Shown: positions 13,447-24,610, counted from the first letter of the stretch. The stretch is 64,000 bases of DNA from Solicoccozyma terricola (GCA_001600875.1 BCLD01000013.1:829748-893747); one strand, 5' to 3'. Made by a program: numbers and translations. The notes: generated by a model from the sequence alone, not told the origin.

Positions 13447-13701
13447 TCATCTTTTTACTCGGCTTCTCCCTCGGCTTACACTTCTCTCTCGCACTGTTTC
13501 CTCCGGGTCAATGGTGGTTACTTCCTCGGTGGAAACACCGCCCTTTTTCACAGAAACGAGACATCATTTAGACAAACATTTGCATTCCGGATTTCTTTCA
13601 GTGCCAAGCCTGCTTACCATCTCCGTATCCTCCTCCGAGTGGCCCGACACCGTTCCCGTTTCGCCAGTACTGTCACTGTCTGTCATGACCGTGTCCTCCA
13701 T
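13447..13701 (-). CDS. Small acidic/Ser-rich protein, paralogue 2 (function unknown)
   Basis: Exon 1 (13701-13618) encodes MEDTVMTDSDSTGETGTVSG and an acidic end; exon 2 (13542-13447) encodes a Glu/Arg/Ser-rich tail ending RSRVKR; 59 aa in all. The start of exon 1 aligns with paralogue 1 (TDSDSTGETGTV against GDDSTYGTGTV), and the intron interiors are also alike (both contain TCCGGAATGCA), but the C-terminal exons are unrelated in composition. This supports a real duplicated gene whose coding part diverges faster than its leader. No family recognised. Confidence 0.45.
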
Positions 13702-13907
13702 GATCGATTAAACCAGCCAAGGTAAGAAGGCGTTGGTAATATTGAGGTGTGGTTGAGATGACGTTTGCGATGATGCTTTGATACGATGTGGTAACAAGGG
13801 TGTGTGCTTGTTGAACTGAGGGATGTGAAGTGTGGGCTGATTGAAATTGCAGGGTTAAAGAAGATGGGAAGTGTTTACCTCGTGATCTGTGTCTGTGGAA
13901 GGGTATG

Positions 13908-13915
13908 CTTATATA
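13908..13915 (-). promoter_or_regulatory. TATA box of small paralogue 2
   Basis: TATATAAG on the minus strand, conserved with copy 1. Confidence 0.5.
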
Positions 13916-14657
13916 GGTATTCCTTATCTTTGTTTTGGTGTCATTTCCTTGCAAATACACAAAGAAAGGTTGCCATCACACCGTTAGGGTTCCCACCTTC
14001 TTGGATTAGAATAGTACCACCATCCCGGCTGGTAAATGTGCAGTGTTTGGACTGTAGAAATACAAGAATCAACAGACCAAGAATCAGCAGTCCAAGAATC
14101 AGCGGGAATTTCTCCTTTAATACGGCTACTATGGCTTGATAAGATGCTAACAAGATTCATCATGCATCGGATCTTCTCGTCAACTGAGTAGGCTCACGCA
14201 GGGGAAAGGATGAACATCACAAGGCGTGTGCGTGTACCAGGGTGAGCAGCTGATAAGACTGTCGGTGATAACTCGCCTCTCAACTTCGCAGATGGTCGCC
14301 AAGATAACAGAATGGGAAGGCAGCCGGCTACGGATCGCAAACTCTTCCTGCTCGGACTTCTGAACACAGTAAGCAGCACACAGAACTGATTCACGAGGCA
14401 ATAATAAGGATAGAGGTCGTATCGTTACAATGCCACAAGGGGTAGGTAGGGTGGGAAGAGGTAGCGGAGTGCACGAGCGAGGCTAGTAAATAAAGGGTAG
14501 CTACGTTGTGGTCTCCATTCCCAGATCGTAGATGAGAGAGGCGGGGGTAGGAAGATATCGGACAAGAGTAATTTACTCCTTGACCCTGTTGGCAGACAAT
14601 CGAGGAAGATGTCAGCCAGCTGATACGAGCACACAACTACGCCTGCCCCCCCCCCAC

Positions 14658-15783
14658 TCACTCCTCAACCTCCACAGCGTGGATACCCGCCCTCTTCTCG
14701 GCCAACCTTGCGGTCTTCCTCTCACGCATAGCCTTGTTCTTGATACGCCTGGCCTCCATCTGCTCAGCGAGGTTCTTGGTTCGGGTCTTCTCGGCCTTGG
14801 CCTTGTGGATGTGCTCCATGAGAACTCGCTTGTTCTTGAAGGTGTTACCCTTGGCCTTGAGGTAGAGGGAGTGGTAGCTGTAGTCGGGAAGTGTGAGCGT
14901 CAGCGAACACGCCGCCGTCAAACTTCGACCTTAAGAGTTTTAGACACCCACAGATGCTTGTCAATCTTTCCAGCCTCACGGTACTTCCTCAACAACCTCC
15001 TCAACACACGCATCCTCCTCAACCACTGAACCTTGGTTGGCATACGTGCCTCTGCGGTACCCTTTCTCTTACCGGTACCGGTGTGACGACCCTTTCGCTT
15101 GGCGGCGAGGAGATCACGAGTACGGGCACGGGAGTGGATGACGGTTGGCTTGACGATGATGTGGCCGTCTTTGAGGAGCTTTCGGACACCAGCTCGGGAG
15201 TTGGCGTTGGAGATCTCAGTAGCCTCTTGGGGGTCGAGCCAGACTGTACGAGGGGGTAACAGAGGGTAGTTCAAGTCAGTACGATGTGAAGACGTTTTCG
15301 CATTCTGATATCTTCGCGCATCTTATTGATCTCGGTCAACGGGTGGTGCACAATCTGAGATTCCGTCCTCTCTACGATTGTACTCGGGCTAGTTGACGGA
15401 CGTTCCATACAACGTCCGTTGCGACACGTCTGTAACACCCCTAGGGATACTGGTGCGCTGCTCGTTGAAAGCGACTGATATCCCTTTTATCTTCGAAACA
15501 TCGGTTTGAAGTGATGGTTCGGATTGGTTTGTTATCGGTTTGCGGTTTCAAAGTGTCCCATTCGTGATACCGAAGGCAGTCTCTGACGACAACGCATACT
15601 AGCTTGCAGTCACCAAGCAGCACTGCCGTCTTCCATCACCCTTTTCACATCACATCCCTCCCCGATGTCATCCTCCCATCTCGTTGTCAATCGATTCCTT
15701 CACCCGATCGGATGCTCACTCTTCCTCTGTCCGACACCAGCGACGGACGCTGCGAGCCTCTTTTGCTGCCTGAGGTTGACCAT
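14658..15783 (-). CDS. RPL19: 60S ribosomal protein L19 (eL19)
   Basis: Structural protein of the large ribosomal subunit. Three exons: 15783-15720 ([21 protein letters not shown]), 15243-14952 ([17 protein letters not shown] onward) and 14877-14658; 576 nt, 191 aa, matching yeast (189) and human (196). The core blocks [32 protein letters not shown] and [14 protein letters not shown] are canonical. The first intron is 476 nt, far longer than the 74-nt second intron and the genome norm. It lies between the universally conserved N-terminal block and WLDP. Confidence 0.97.
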
Positions 15784-16471
15784 TTTAGTTGATGATAAGC
15801 GAGAAGGGAAAGTCTTGATGGGTGATGGAAGTGACGAGGAGACGACGTCCGGTGGTGGCGATGGGAGTAAGGGGGGAGGGAAGCTGGGAGACTGTCGGCG
15901 TTAAGAAAACCAGAAGTGGCAAGTATTTCCCCGTCGGAGTTAAGAATCAGGATTACATAATCGACGGTGGCGAGGGGATTATTGGTGGCGACGGTGGCGA
16001 TAGTGACTAACCTCAGGGGGTGGAGAATACTGTCATGGATGTCAATCGTCTGTCAACGTGCACACCGCAGTCATGGCATATCCTCTCACTTCCCCATGCT
16101 CGTGGTGGTCACAGCCACTAGCAGTGTCCCTGATCCCCAAGCTCCTGTCGCGATCTCTATGTCCCACACCAGCCAACATCGTGAGAGCTGGTCATTGCTG
16201 CCAGCCGATGCACTTCCATGTCATGTTCTGTGTGTCGACACTCGACTACCTGTTATTCATAGAGACGAGGGGGGGGGGGGGGGAGGAGGGGTTGCCTTTG
16301 TCCAGTATAATCCAAATAGAATCGCCTTGGATGGGGGACGCCCACTTTCCATCGTTCCGCGGTTACGTCATACCTCCACCGGCTCTTCATAGTGGAGGCT
16401 ACGATCTCCCGAGCCGACTTCGCCTGCATCCCATCAACAAGAACTTCAACCAGTTCCAACACAAACCCACC
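15784..16471. other. Divergent promoter region of RPL19 and the dienelactone hydrolase gene
   Basis: No gene recognised. Contains a 15-nt G run at 16269-16283 and GGTGGCGA-type repeats around 15960-16000. Confidence 0.5.
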
Positions 16472-17762
16472 ATGTCCAAGGTTCACAACGATAATGCAGG
16501 TGTGTATATTTTGACCCGCGATCCACCACATTCGGACGCTGTAACACCTAATACCCGGGAACAGCTTGCTGTTCCATCCCACCGGTCCAGTCAGATTACA
16601 AGCCCAAGGGCTCGTATGAAAAAGCCGGTGACTTTGAAAAGGCATACGTGGTGCGTATGCGGAAAATATCCTTTTACCCCTCATATTTTGACCCTTCTTG
16701 CTCCCAGATTGGTACCTCCAAGACTCACGCCTTGATGTGAGATGGACCATGCCTGGGTCCTGTTGTTAAAAGCTCGGGGTGCCGATGCTGAGACGTTGTT
16801 CCCCTTTATCCCAGCTGCGTCTATGATATCTTCGGCTTCTGGCCACAGACGGAGCAGGTATGTCCTAGCCGCCAGTGGATAAATACAGAGTCACCTTCCT
16901 CATACTGCGCACGCCAATGTTGTCAGGGCGCTGACATCCTCGCCTCATCCATCGGTGATGGCGTCAAGGTGATCATGCCAGATTTTCTCAAAGGTCATCC
17001 ATGGGACCTCAAGAACTTCCCTCCAAAGTCATCCGAGGAAAAAAAGAAGCTGCAAGAGTTCTTTGGCGGGATGTGAGTGTGGGGAATGATGGAAGGGGAC
17101 GGTTGAAGGTGCGGCTGCTGAATGGGTAGTTGCACGTCGTAGCGCCAGCCCGCCTGAGAATCTGCGTCATCTCGTGGCATTGGGCAAGTCGCTCAGGGCC
17201 GACGGATACCAACATGTCAGCGTGTACGGTTTCTGCTGGGGTGAGTGATCGTACCTCTCCGGTGCTCTTCGCCGCAAACTGATTGCCGAACGGAATTGGG
17301 GGTTTCAGGCGGCAAGGTTGCTATGTTGTCCGGTAGCAAGGGTGTGTTCGACGCTGTAGCCCTCGTCCACCCTGCTATGCTGTCCGTAGACGATGTAAAG
17401 GAGCTCTCCGTTCCTCTCGCGATTTTCCCTAGCAAGGTAGGAGATCCCTGGTGGAAGGGGATTATTGGCGCTGATCACGTCTCGGGGGTTGACAGGACGA
17501 GCCGGTCGAAGAGGTCAAGAAGATCCTAGCAGCTATCAAAGAGAAACCGTTTGCTGACAAATGCGTCAGTAAGACTTACTCGAACATGTGAGTTGCGGGT
17601 ATGTCGACATCGTCACTACAACCTCTGATTGATTTCGCGGCCAAAACTTATAGGCACCACGGATGGGCTGCTGCTCGTGGCGATCTCAAGGACGCAGATA
17701 ACAAGGCGGCTTACGAGGATGTTTACAAGCGACTGGCCGCTTTCTTTCATTCCAACTTTTGA
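16472..17762 (+). CDS. Dienelactone hydrolase family protein
   Basis: Alpha/beta hydrolase acting on lactones or esters; yeast AIM2 is a relative. Nine exons: 16472-16499, 16565-16650, 16708-16736, 16815-16857, 16927-17072, 17143-17240, 17309-17436, 17496-17587, 17654-17762, total 759 nt, 252 aa, the normal family length. Shows ACCSIPPV near the N-terminus, LICVYDIFGFWPQT, the nucleophile elbow YGFCWGGK (catalytic Cys), FPSKDEP around the expected Asp, and MHHGWAAARGD with the catalytic His. The exon 5/6 acceptor was chosen because the alternative two frames give a stop. Substrate unknown. Confidence 0.93.
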
Positions 17763-18111
17763 GATGGAAGGAGGATCGGACGACATTGTCAGAAGAAAAG
17801 GATGCCTGAGTGGACGGCGAGATTGTAATGAACGTTATGTCGACTCTGAGATATGAAGAAGGAAGGAAGTCTGCAGCACTGAGATACTTACTCCTTGAAC
17901 CCCCCTCCCCCCTTCTTCTTGTCATTGGTACACTGGTCAATAGGAGCCAACAATAATGAACATCACACATGTTTTTCGCATGCTGTCTCGTCTCCGGACT
18001 ATAGACTGCGAGTGGCCTGATAGACTGCGGAAATACAAACATCCGACTCTTTACAACTGGTCGCTTTGGCTGTCGTATTATTCTTACCAGACCGCCGGCC
18101 CTCCTCTGACT
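17763..18111. other. Intergenic between convergent genes
   Basis: Short 3' flanks of the dienelactone hydrolase and aldo/keto reductase genes; nothing else seen. Confidence 0.5.
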
Positions 18112-19539
18112 TCACAACGCTCCCTTTCCGTACAGCGCCTGGATGGTATCATAACCATACTGCTGCGTCCCGTGGCCGTCATAATACGACGGAGCCGACC
18201 CCGAAATCACCTTCCAACCTTGCTCGAACGCCTCCGCTACATCTTGTGGCAAAGGCCCCTTCTCGCAGTCTTTGATGTTTTGTTCCAATTGCGCTTGGCT
18301 TGATACACCCATTATGATGCCTGTGGAAGAGGGATGCCGACTGGTCAGGGTTATATGTAGTGCGTTAGGGACTGGCCAAATTCCCACCATCGTTACCGCC
18401 TTCGGTCCTCATCTTCAACGCGGAATGGTGAACCAGCCACCTGAACGCGCACTCGATCGTAGTCAAGTGGTGTTTCTGAGCCGCAGTCTCGACGATCCTC
18501 AAGGCTTCGAAGATGTCATCCTTGAAGTATCTTACGGAGGTGAAAAGAAAACCCCAATCAGTAGTCGCCATGTGACCCCACCCAACCTGCTCACCGATTG
18601 CGAGACCTCTGACCACCGGCGGAATTCTTGGCGAATCTCCCTTCCTCGTCCGCCTCGGCGTCATGGCTCTTGTACCTTCCAGCCAAAAACCCAGCTGCAA
18701 CAGGGTTGTAGCACACGTAGTCGAGGCCGAATCGACGGAGGGTAGGGAGGAGGTCGGTCTCTGCAGCTCGATTGAATGCGTTGTAGGCTCCTTGGTAGAG
18801 TGTCGGTCGGACCCAACCGTTGTATTTGCATGTCAAACAAACCTCTGCGACCTGGATGAGGATTGCGAAGATGAGTCGGTCTCGTTCAGATGACATTGCA
18901 ATTCACCCACCTCCGACGCTGCAAAATTGGAGATGGCGAACACCTTGAATTTCCCTTGCTTGTATGCTTCGTTGATAGCTTGGAGAGTTTCTTGGAATGG
19001 GATTCGCCTATCGGCTATAGGTTCACCGGTAAGAGTCAGCCTACAACTAGATATGGTTAAAGACACAAACTTGCCTGCGTGGAGGTAGTAGATGTCGACG
19101 CTGTTGGTGTTCAATTCCTTCAGGCTCAGGTCGATCTTCGCTCTCAACACCTCGGGCGAATGTCCCTCCTCATCGTTGGGGTACCACTTGGTCGCAATTG
19201 ATAGGCCTCTTTCCTTCCAACCAGCTTCGGTAGTCCATGCCTCTTGTTTCCCAGCGGTGTACACTCGAGCGGTATCGACCTCGTCATATCCTGCAGCTTG
19301 AAACACGTCGAGACATGATTTTAGCTCGTCCAAGGTCTCCACACGGGCTCCCTGAGGGCAAGGCAGAGACGACAGTGAGCAAAGGGGACTCGCTCTATTC
19401 GGGAACGACTCGCTTACCGTTCCTTTAGGACCAAAGCCCATCACTGAGGTAACGATGATCAAGATGAGCAAGGCACATTATGAGATTGTGCCAGAGACTC
19501 ACAACCCAAGATGATACGATTCTTTTGTCCGGCGGTCAT
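18112..19539 (-). CDS. Aldo/keto reductase, AKR7 (aflatoxin-aldehyde reductase) type
   Basis: NADPH-dependent aldehyde/ketone reductase. Seven exons: 19539-19503, 19443-19418, 19351-19075, 19014-18911, 18851-18595, 18530-18388, 18320-18112; 1053 nt, 350 aa. Catalytic tetrad positions are visible: DTARVY (Asp, Tyr), IATKWYP (Lys) and YYLHA (His), then the cofactor-end motif GIIMGVSS. The TLYQGAYNAFNR and YNPVAAGFLAGRY stretches point to AKR7 rather than AKR1. The third intron (19074-19015) uses a GC donor (GCAAGT). A role in sugar or aldehyde detoxification is possible given nearby sugar-acid genes, but is not shown. Confidence 0.93.
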
Positions 19540-19589
19540 TGCTGTTGTCAGATTGTAGTTGGTAGTCAAGGGGCTTCGAGGTGGGAATT

Positions 19590-19707
19590 GGAGACGAAAG
19601 ACCCCTCCACCTCCACATTATCATTTCATCTTATATATATACGAGATTGGAGACCAAAGACCCCTCCACCTCCACATTATCATTTCATCTTACATATACA
19701 CGGGGTT
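19590..19707. repeat. 59-bp tandem duplication at the GNAT 3' end
   Basis: Units 19590-19648 and 19649-19707 share GACCCCTCCACCTCCACATT and flanks. The second unit contains the last codons and stop of the GNAT gene; the first is a downstream copy, with the variable part TATATATAT versus CATATACAC. Confidence 0.9.
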
Positions 19708-20476
19708 CCCTTTGCATATACCTGAAGGTATACGGCCCCCACGGCTCATCCGGCTTGGAATCGGCAAACTTCCTCGGGCCGGTGGCATATTCGTCCAAAT
19801 CGATATCCAGTGTGCCAACCACTTCGAAACCTGCCTTGTGGAACGCTGGCCAGCCCGCTTCGGACGCATGAACCCAACAGCGTACGCCATCCAGATCTGC
19901 CTTGTCTGTCCCCCACTTGATGAACGCACTTCCCACACCTTTGCCTTGATATTCAGGTGATACGATGATGCTGATGATGTAGAGGACCCGTTGACCAAGG
20001 GGTGAGAGCCGGGTTTGGTACTCTGCCATGGAGGTATCCGTGAGGTGCTCAAGACGCTCGAGGGAGGTGGCGGTCGGTGGGAGAGGCGACGGTGGTGGGA
20101 AGGTGGGTGACGATGGGCTTCCGGATGGGGGCTGGAAGGAGCAAGTGATCATCTCAGCTGTTGGTGATCGTTCAAATGAGAACCGACTACTAGCCCTCAC
20201 CAACGGATGCGTTCCATCGTAATTCCATAAACCCCAACAACACCACCCAATGATTTCCCCCTTTTCATTGACTGCCTTCAGCACCTTGCACTTGTCTGGC
20301 AGATCGATGTACGCAGCTACATGATCGGCAGGCATGTATACCTCTCCCGGCGGCAGACCCCTCGATTGGTCCTTCATGAGTGTATGGGTGTCATTCCGGA
20401 ATGCAGCAGTGGAGATGGGAGTGAACGATGGGACATCGCCAGCGGACGCTGCGAGGATAGAAAAGTTTTGAGACAT
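19685..20476 (-). CDS. GNAT-family N-acetyltransferase
   Basis: Single-exon 263-aa protein predicted to transfer acetyl from acetyl-CoA to an amine. The acetyl-CoA loop is visible as ISIIVSPEYQGKGVGSAF (Q-x-x-G-x-G), followed by a C-terminal WPAFHKAGFEVVGTLDID strand typical of fungal stand-alone GNATs. A Pro/Ser-rich low-complexity insert lies near residues 115-135. Its C-terminus lies within one unit of a 59-bp tandem duplication. Substrate cannot be predicted. Confidence 0.9.
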   Translation of the reverse strand: MSQNFSILAASAGDVPSFTPISTAAFRNDTHTLMKDQSRGLPPGEVYMPADHVAAYIDLPDKCKVLKAVNEKGEIIGWCCWGLWNYDGTHPLVRASSRFSFERSPTAEMITCSFQPPSGSPSSPTFPPPSPLPPTATSLERLEHLTDTSMAEYQTRLSPLGQRVLYIISIIVSPEYQGKGVGSAFIKWGTDKADLDGVRCWVHASEAGWPAFHKAGFEVVGTLDIDLDEYATGPRKFADSKPDEPWGPYTFRYMQREPRVYVR

Positions 20477-20660
20477 GGTGGTGCAGACGGCTGATGCAGG
20501 AGGTCGTGATGTAATATCAAGATTGGTTGTTGGCTATCGCGAGCATGCCACGTCGATCTATTCGACCTTCGGATCAACGCGCAAGGTGAAACAAACAGAA
20601 AATCCAGAAGACAGGATTCGAAGCGCATGGATATGTGGAGTGGCCTGACAAACATCATTG

Positions 20661-20661
<1 letters not shown>

Positions 20662-20750
<89 letters not shown>

Positions 20751-20776
20751 NNNNNNNNNNNNNNNNNNNNNNNNNN

Positions 20777-20809
<33 letters not shown>
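20662..20809. repeat. Poly-C tract interrupted by an assembly gap
   Basis: 89 C residues (20662-20750), 26 unknown bases (20751-20776) and 33 C residues (20777-20809), between the divergent GNAT and galactonate dehydratase genes. The true length is unknown; the N block is a gap placed where reads failed. Open frames through it are artefacts. Confidence 0.95.
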
Positions 20810-21086
20810 TGGCCTGCTCTCTGTGACCCACACCGTCTGACGATCAACGCTCCTCGTCGTCACCAAGCTGTCGATGCCATCTAAGCCGTCGGTGAAACCC
20901 GTTCCTTCAACGCCCTGAACCGATACCGCGTTTAACCGATATTTGCCGCTCCGGCAATCGGACCTAGATCCCGAGTACAGGTGGTGGGCAGCCGTTAAAG
21001 GTCGAAGGTTGCAGGTCCAAGATCGGGTCCAACTTGCATTTCTCTCGCACATCCACCTACATCACATCGAAACCACGTCAACTACC

Positions 21087-22831
21087 ATGGCATCCCTTCT
21101 CACCAAGAAAACCGTCGCAGACAGCTCCTACAAGGGTCCAACTACAACCGTGTATGAAAAGGGACTCCAGGCGGGATCGTCCATCGACCGCATTGCAAAG
21201 ATCGAGACCTTCCGGGTGCGGCCTCGATGGCTGTTTGTCAGGGTGGAGACTGAGAGAGGTATCGTAGGATGGGGAGAGGCAACTTTGGAGGGCCACTCAG
21301 AGGCCGTAGAAGGCGCTTTTGCCGACTTTAGGGAGAGATTCATTGGCTGGGACGCAGCGAACATCGAGGACATTTATCAGTCGGCATACCGCCATCGATT
21401 CTACCGTGGCGGTGAGGTCCTCATGAGCGCTCTATCTGGGTAAGCCTTTGGTTCCTGTGTGACTTTTTGGACGTGATGCCGGTAAACTGACCTCTGTTTG
21501 ATGTCACAACAGTCTGGACATCGCGCTTTGGTGGGTTTGGTTTACGAGCCCACCATGTCGGTCCGCTGACGTTTTTACACACTCAGGGATATCAAGGGGA
21601 AGACTCTTGGAGTCCCAGTCTGGGAGCTGTTGGGCGGAAAAGTGTACGTATTCGGGACGCAATGACGAGGCCCCCGTGGGATGATGACTGACAAGACACC
21701 ATTCTATCAGCCGCGAACGTGCCAACGTTTACGGTTGGATCGGCGGGGACCGCCCTTCAGACGTCCTAGAACAAGCCAAAGCCAGAAAGGCTCAGGGTTT
21801 CACCGCCGTGAAAATGAACGCTGTCGAATCGGTGAGTTGGGATCAGGCAATGCGAAACGTCTGCGGAGATTTCGGTGGCTGACAAGTGCGGCTACAGCTT
21901 GCCTGGCTTGATTCTCCTCATGCTCTCGAGGCAACAGTGGAGCGACTCAAAGAAGTCAAGTCTGTGGGAATCGACGTCGGCCTCGACTTCCATGGAAGGG
22001 TTCACAAAACACTCGCCAAGCAGCTGGCCAGGGCGCTCGAGCCGCACAAGCCACTGTTCATCGAAGAACCATTGCTACCTGGTCACGTCAACGAGCTGAA
22101 AAAGCTATACGCGCAGACTACTATTCCCATTGCTGTGAGCTCGGACTTGGATCGAAGTGTTGACCCAGCTCTAACGTAGATCTCGCACAGCTCGGCGAAC
22201 GACTCTTCACCCGTCAAGATGTCAGGCCATACTTTGAAGCCGGCTGCATTGACATTATCCAACCCGACATCTCACATGCGGGTGGTATTTCAGAAACGCG
22301 CAGGATCGCCAACATGGCAGAGTAAGTAGCTGACTTCTTTTCCGTATTGGTCAATGCTGACATGGGACATCTCGCCGCACCAGGACGTACGACATTGGGT
22401 TCGCGCCGCACTGTCCCCTCGGACCGATAGCCTTTGCCGCTTCCCTTCAAGTCGCCTTCTCCACCCCAAACTTCCTAATTTGCGAGATGAGTTGGAAAGT
22501 GAGTCGAACGTTGGGTTTTATGAGCAACGTTCTGAACACTGCATTTTGGCTGTCAGATGCACTACAACGCCGGAGACTTTGACCTCTTCACCTATCTCAA
22601 CAACCCGCAGGTTCTGGATGTCAATGAGGGCTCGATAGCCTTACTGACAGGCCCTGGACTGGGTATCGAGATGAACGAAGAGTTGATCAGGAAGAACAGC
22701 GCGGAGAATTCCGACTTCAGCTGGAGGAATCCGACGTGTGAGTGGTCTCCCAAGATGTAGAAAGTACCCTGGTGCTGATAGTCCTCTCGGTAATAGGGCG
22801 TGGTCCTGATGGCGGTATCAGAGAGTGGTAG
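21087..22831 (+). CDS. D-galactonate dehydratase-like enolase-superfamily enzyme
   Basis: Would dehydrate galactonate to 2-keto-3-deoxy-galactonate. Nine exons: 21087-21439, 21513-21530, 21587-21643, 21711-21831, 21898-22134, 22191-22321, 22384-22498, 22557-22737, 22797-22831; 1248 nt, 415 aa (bacterial DgoD is about 380; here there is a roughly 30-residue N-terminal extension). DgoD-type motifs: AVKMNA, LDFHGRVHK (metal Asp and catalytic His), FIEEPLLPG, LGERLFTRQD, IIQPDISHAGGI, APHCPLGPI and the C-terminal WRGPDGGI. These fit DgoD better than fungal L-galactonate dehydratase, though the substrate is inferred. An 18-nt exon encodes the LDIALW stretch. Confidence 0.9.
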
Positions 22832-22839
22832 CGTGGATC

Positions 22840-22915
22840 AGCTCAGACATATTGGTACTATATCATGTGAATCAATGGCTCCTTGAATCACAGCTCAGAC
22901 ATATTGGTACTATAT
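22840..22915. repeat. 24-bp direct repeat pair
   Basis: AGCTCAGACATATTGGTACT plus TATAT occurs at 22840 and 22892, 52 bp apart, just downstream of the galactonate dehydratase gene. Confidence 0.85.
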
Positions 22916-23012
22916 ACTGTATATCAATGCTAATTAAATTGTTAATTGTTTACTTTGTTAAAACGTGGCGACTTAGGGGTTCTATTTCGTACATCAGTCG
23001 GTCAAGGACTTT

Positions 23013-23390
23013 TTGCTCAAAAAGGCATCAGCTGAACTATTTCCACATGAAATAGAAGTTGTTCACCTTGCGGTCTTTGCGTCATCCCTGGAGGCCATGG
23101 CTGGGACGCTGCGACGCGACATATATAATTTATGCAGTCCTGGATTCCCCACGGATGAAGTTAAGCGGCCTGAGCCAGACCCCTTGGCTACGATATGGTA
23201 CTCCTGTGTTTACTGGGTGGACCATCTCTACGATGCCAGCAGGAGCCCCAAACACCACGACGACCTCGGAGATAACGGCGCTGTCCATCAGTTCTTAAGA
23301 GGAAAATTCATTTACTGGCTGGAGGCTCTCAGCCTTCTCAGAAGCATCTCGGAGGGGTTACTTGCAATAGGATTGTTTGGAGTTCACAGA
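23013..23390 (+). pseudogene. NLR (NACHT-WD40 type) linker fragment
   Basis: The frame encodes VVHLAVFASSLEAMAGTL, then CSPGFPTDEV, PDPLATIWYSCVYWVDHL, VHQFLRGKFIYWLEALSL and SISEGLL. This is the stretch between the NACHT and WD40 parts of fungal HET-E/NWD-type NLR proteins. No P-loop, NACHT core or WD repeats are present on either side, so it is a relic about 120 codons long. Confidence 0.65.
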
Positions 23391-24610
23391 ATATATTGTG
23401 GCTCCTGCCGGAGTATCGGCCATCACATTAGGCCGTGGGGCCGTCGTCGGTCTGCATTATTGGCTGCGCCTCTGGACACGTATTGATATTCAACTTTGTT
23501 GATCAACCGTCAAATCCTGACGCAAGTTTGGTTGGCAAGCTGTTGGCCTTGGCGGAAACGGTGAGTATGCCGAGTTCGGCCTCGACCGTTTTCAATCCTA
23601 AAAGGAATGTGGTTTAGCAGACGCAAACGAAATGTGGTGGTGGAAGGAAACGGCCTGCTGGGGAGGACGACTTGTTTGGTGGAGGGAAGGGGGAGGTGTC
23701 GCAGTCTGCAAAGAGAGGGCGTGTCGATAAAGGGAAAGGAAAAGCGAAGGTCGCGTTCGTCGCCGATCGGGGTGTAGCTGCCATCCATGGGTGCGCCAAA
23801 AGAGCACGTCCTGTCAACTTCCGATCCGCCCTCCGAAGAATCGGTCGATAAGTGTGGCTCCGCTCCCGTCCAGATACTCGGAGTAGGAGCGCCTCGAGCG
23901 TTGTAAGGAACAGCATGGATGATCCTGGGAAGTTGGGTCGAAGTTGGGTCGCCGAGGCAGATCGCCGATGTTGAATGATATGGAGAGAGCGCTCGCCCAA
24001 AAACCTTCCCTTCCCCATCCTCAATATCCACACTCTCCTCCAACTTTTCCCTTCCCCACCGACGATAACCGCCATCTCCAACTCGACATCCAAGCATTTA
24101 CTCGATCCGAATGTTGGTCCTGGAGCTCCAGGAGAAGGCGGTCGAATACCTCGTGGTCGTCGTACAGGCGTATCAGAAACGACAACGGACGCTGCTCGTC
24201 CGTGATATCCGATTGGAAGGTGAGGCCATGCTGCAGGTAGTGGAGGACCAGGGACTCGGATTAGTTACCACAGTTCAAAGTGTGATTTGGGACAGTAGGA
24301 TCTCCCAAACCCAAAAGAAACCTGGTCCAATGAATTGAGCATCAAGTGAATTGAGCAGGCGAAACAAACAAGTATTTCTACCGCGGGAGCATCGGCTAGT
24401 GGGCCTGTTTGACCAATTTACTGATTTGCAGCTCTTATGCGTCGTAAATGGTATCCTCCCGTGACGATCACGGTTTGTAAACACGAGCCGACGTTTCCAG
24501 GCGTATTTGAAGGGGAGTGCTCCCACTGCCATAGCCTTTTCATCGCGGCACCCAGAGCCGTCTTCGATGCATGGTGACGTGCGTACGTACGTATGCTGCC
24601 AGGTGGCTGC
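23391..24610. other. Unassigned stretch with coding-like pieces
   Basis: On the plus strand, pieces such as PSNPDASLVGKLLALAET (spliceable to a Lys/Gly-rich [13 protein letters not shown] segment near 23640-23780) and [18 protein letters not shown] near 24111 look protein-like, but I could not join them into one model or assign a family. They may be remnants of one decayed gene. Confidence 0.25.

Larger units (their letters stand above)
13197..14300. repeat. Segmental direct repeat, copy 2
   Basis: Second copy of the tandem duplication. Contains an extra 15-bp triplication (CTGATTCTTGG-type units on the minus strand) near 14054-14104 that copy 1 has only once. Confidence 0.85.

Noticed and set aside
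20374..21052. Long poly-Pro / poly-Gly open frames across 20.6-20.8 kb
   Set aside because: They translate the poly-C tract and the N gap; not genes.
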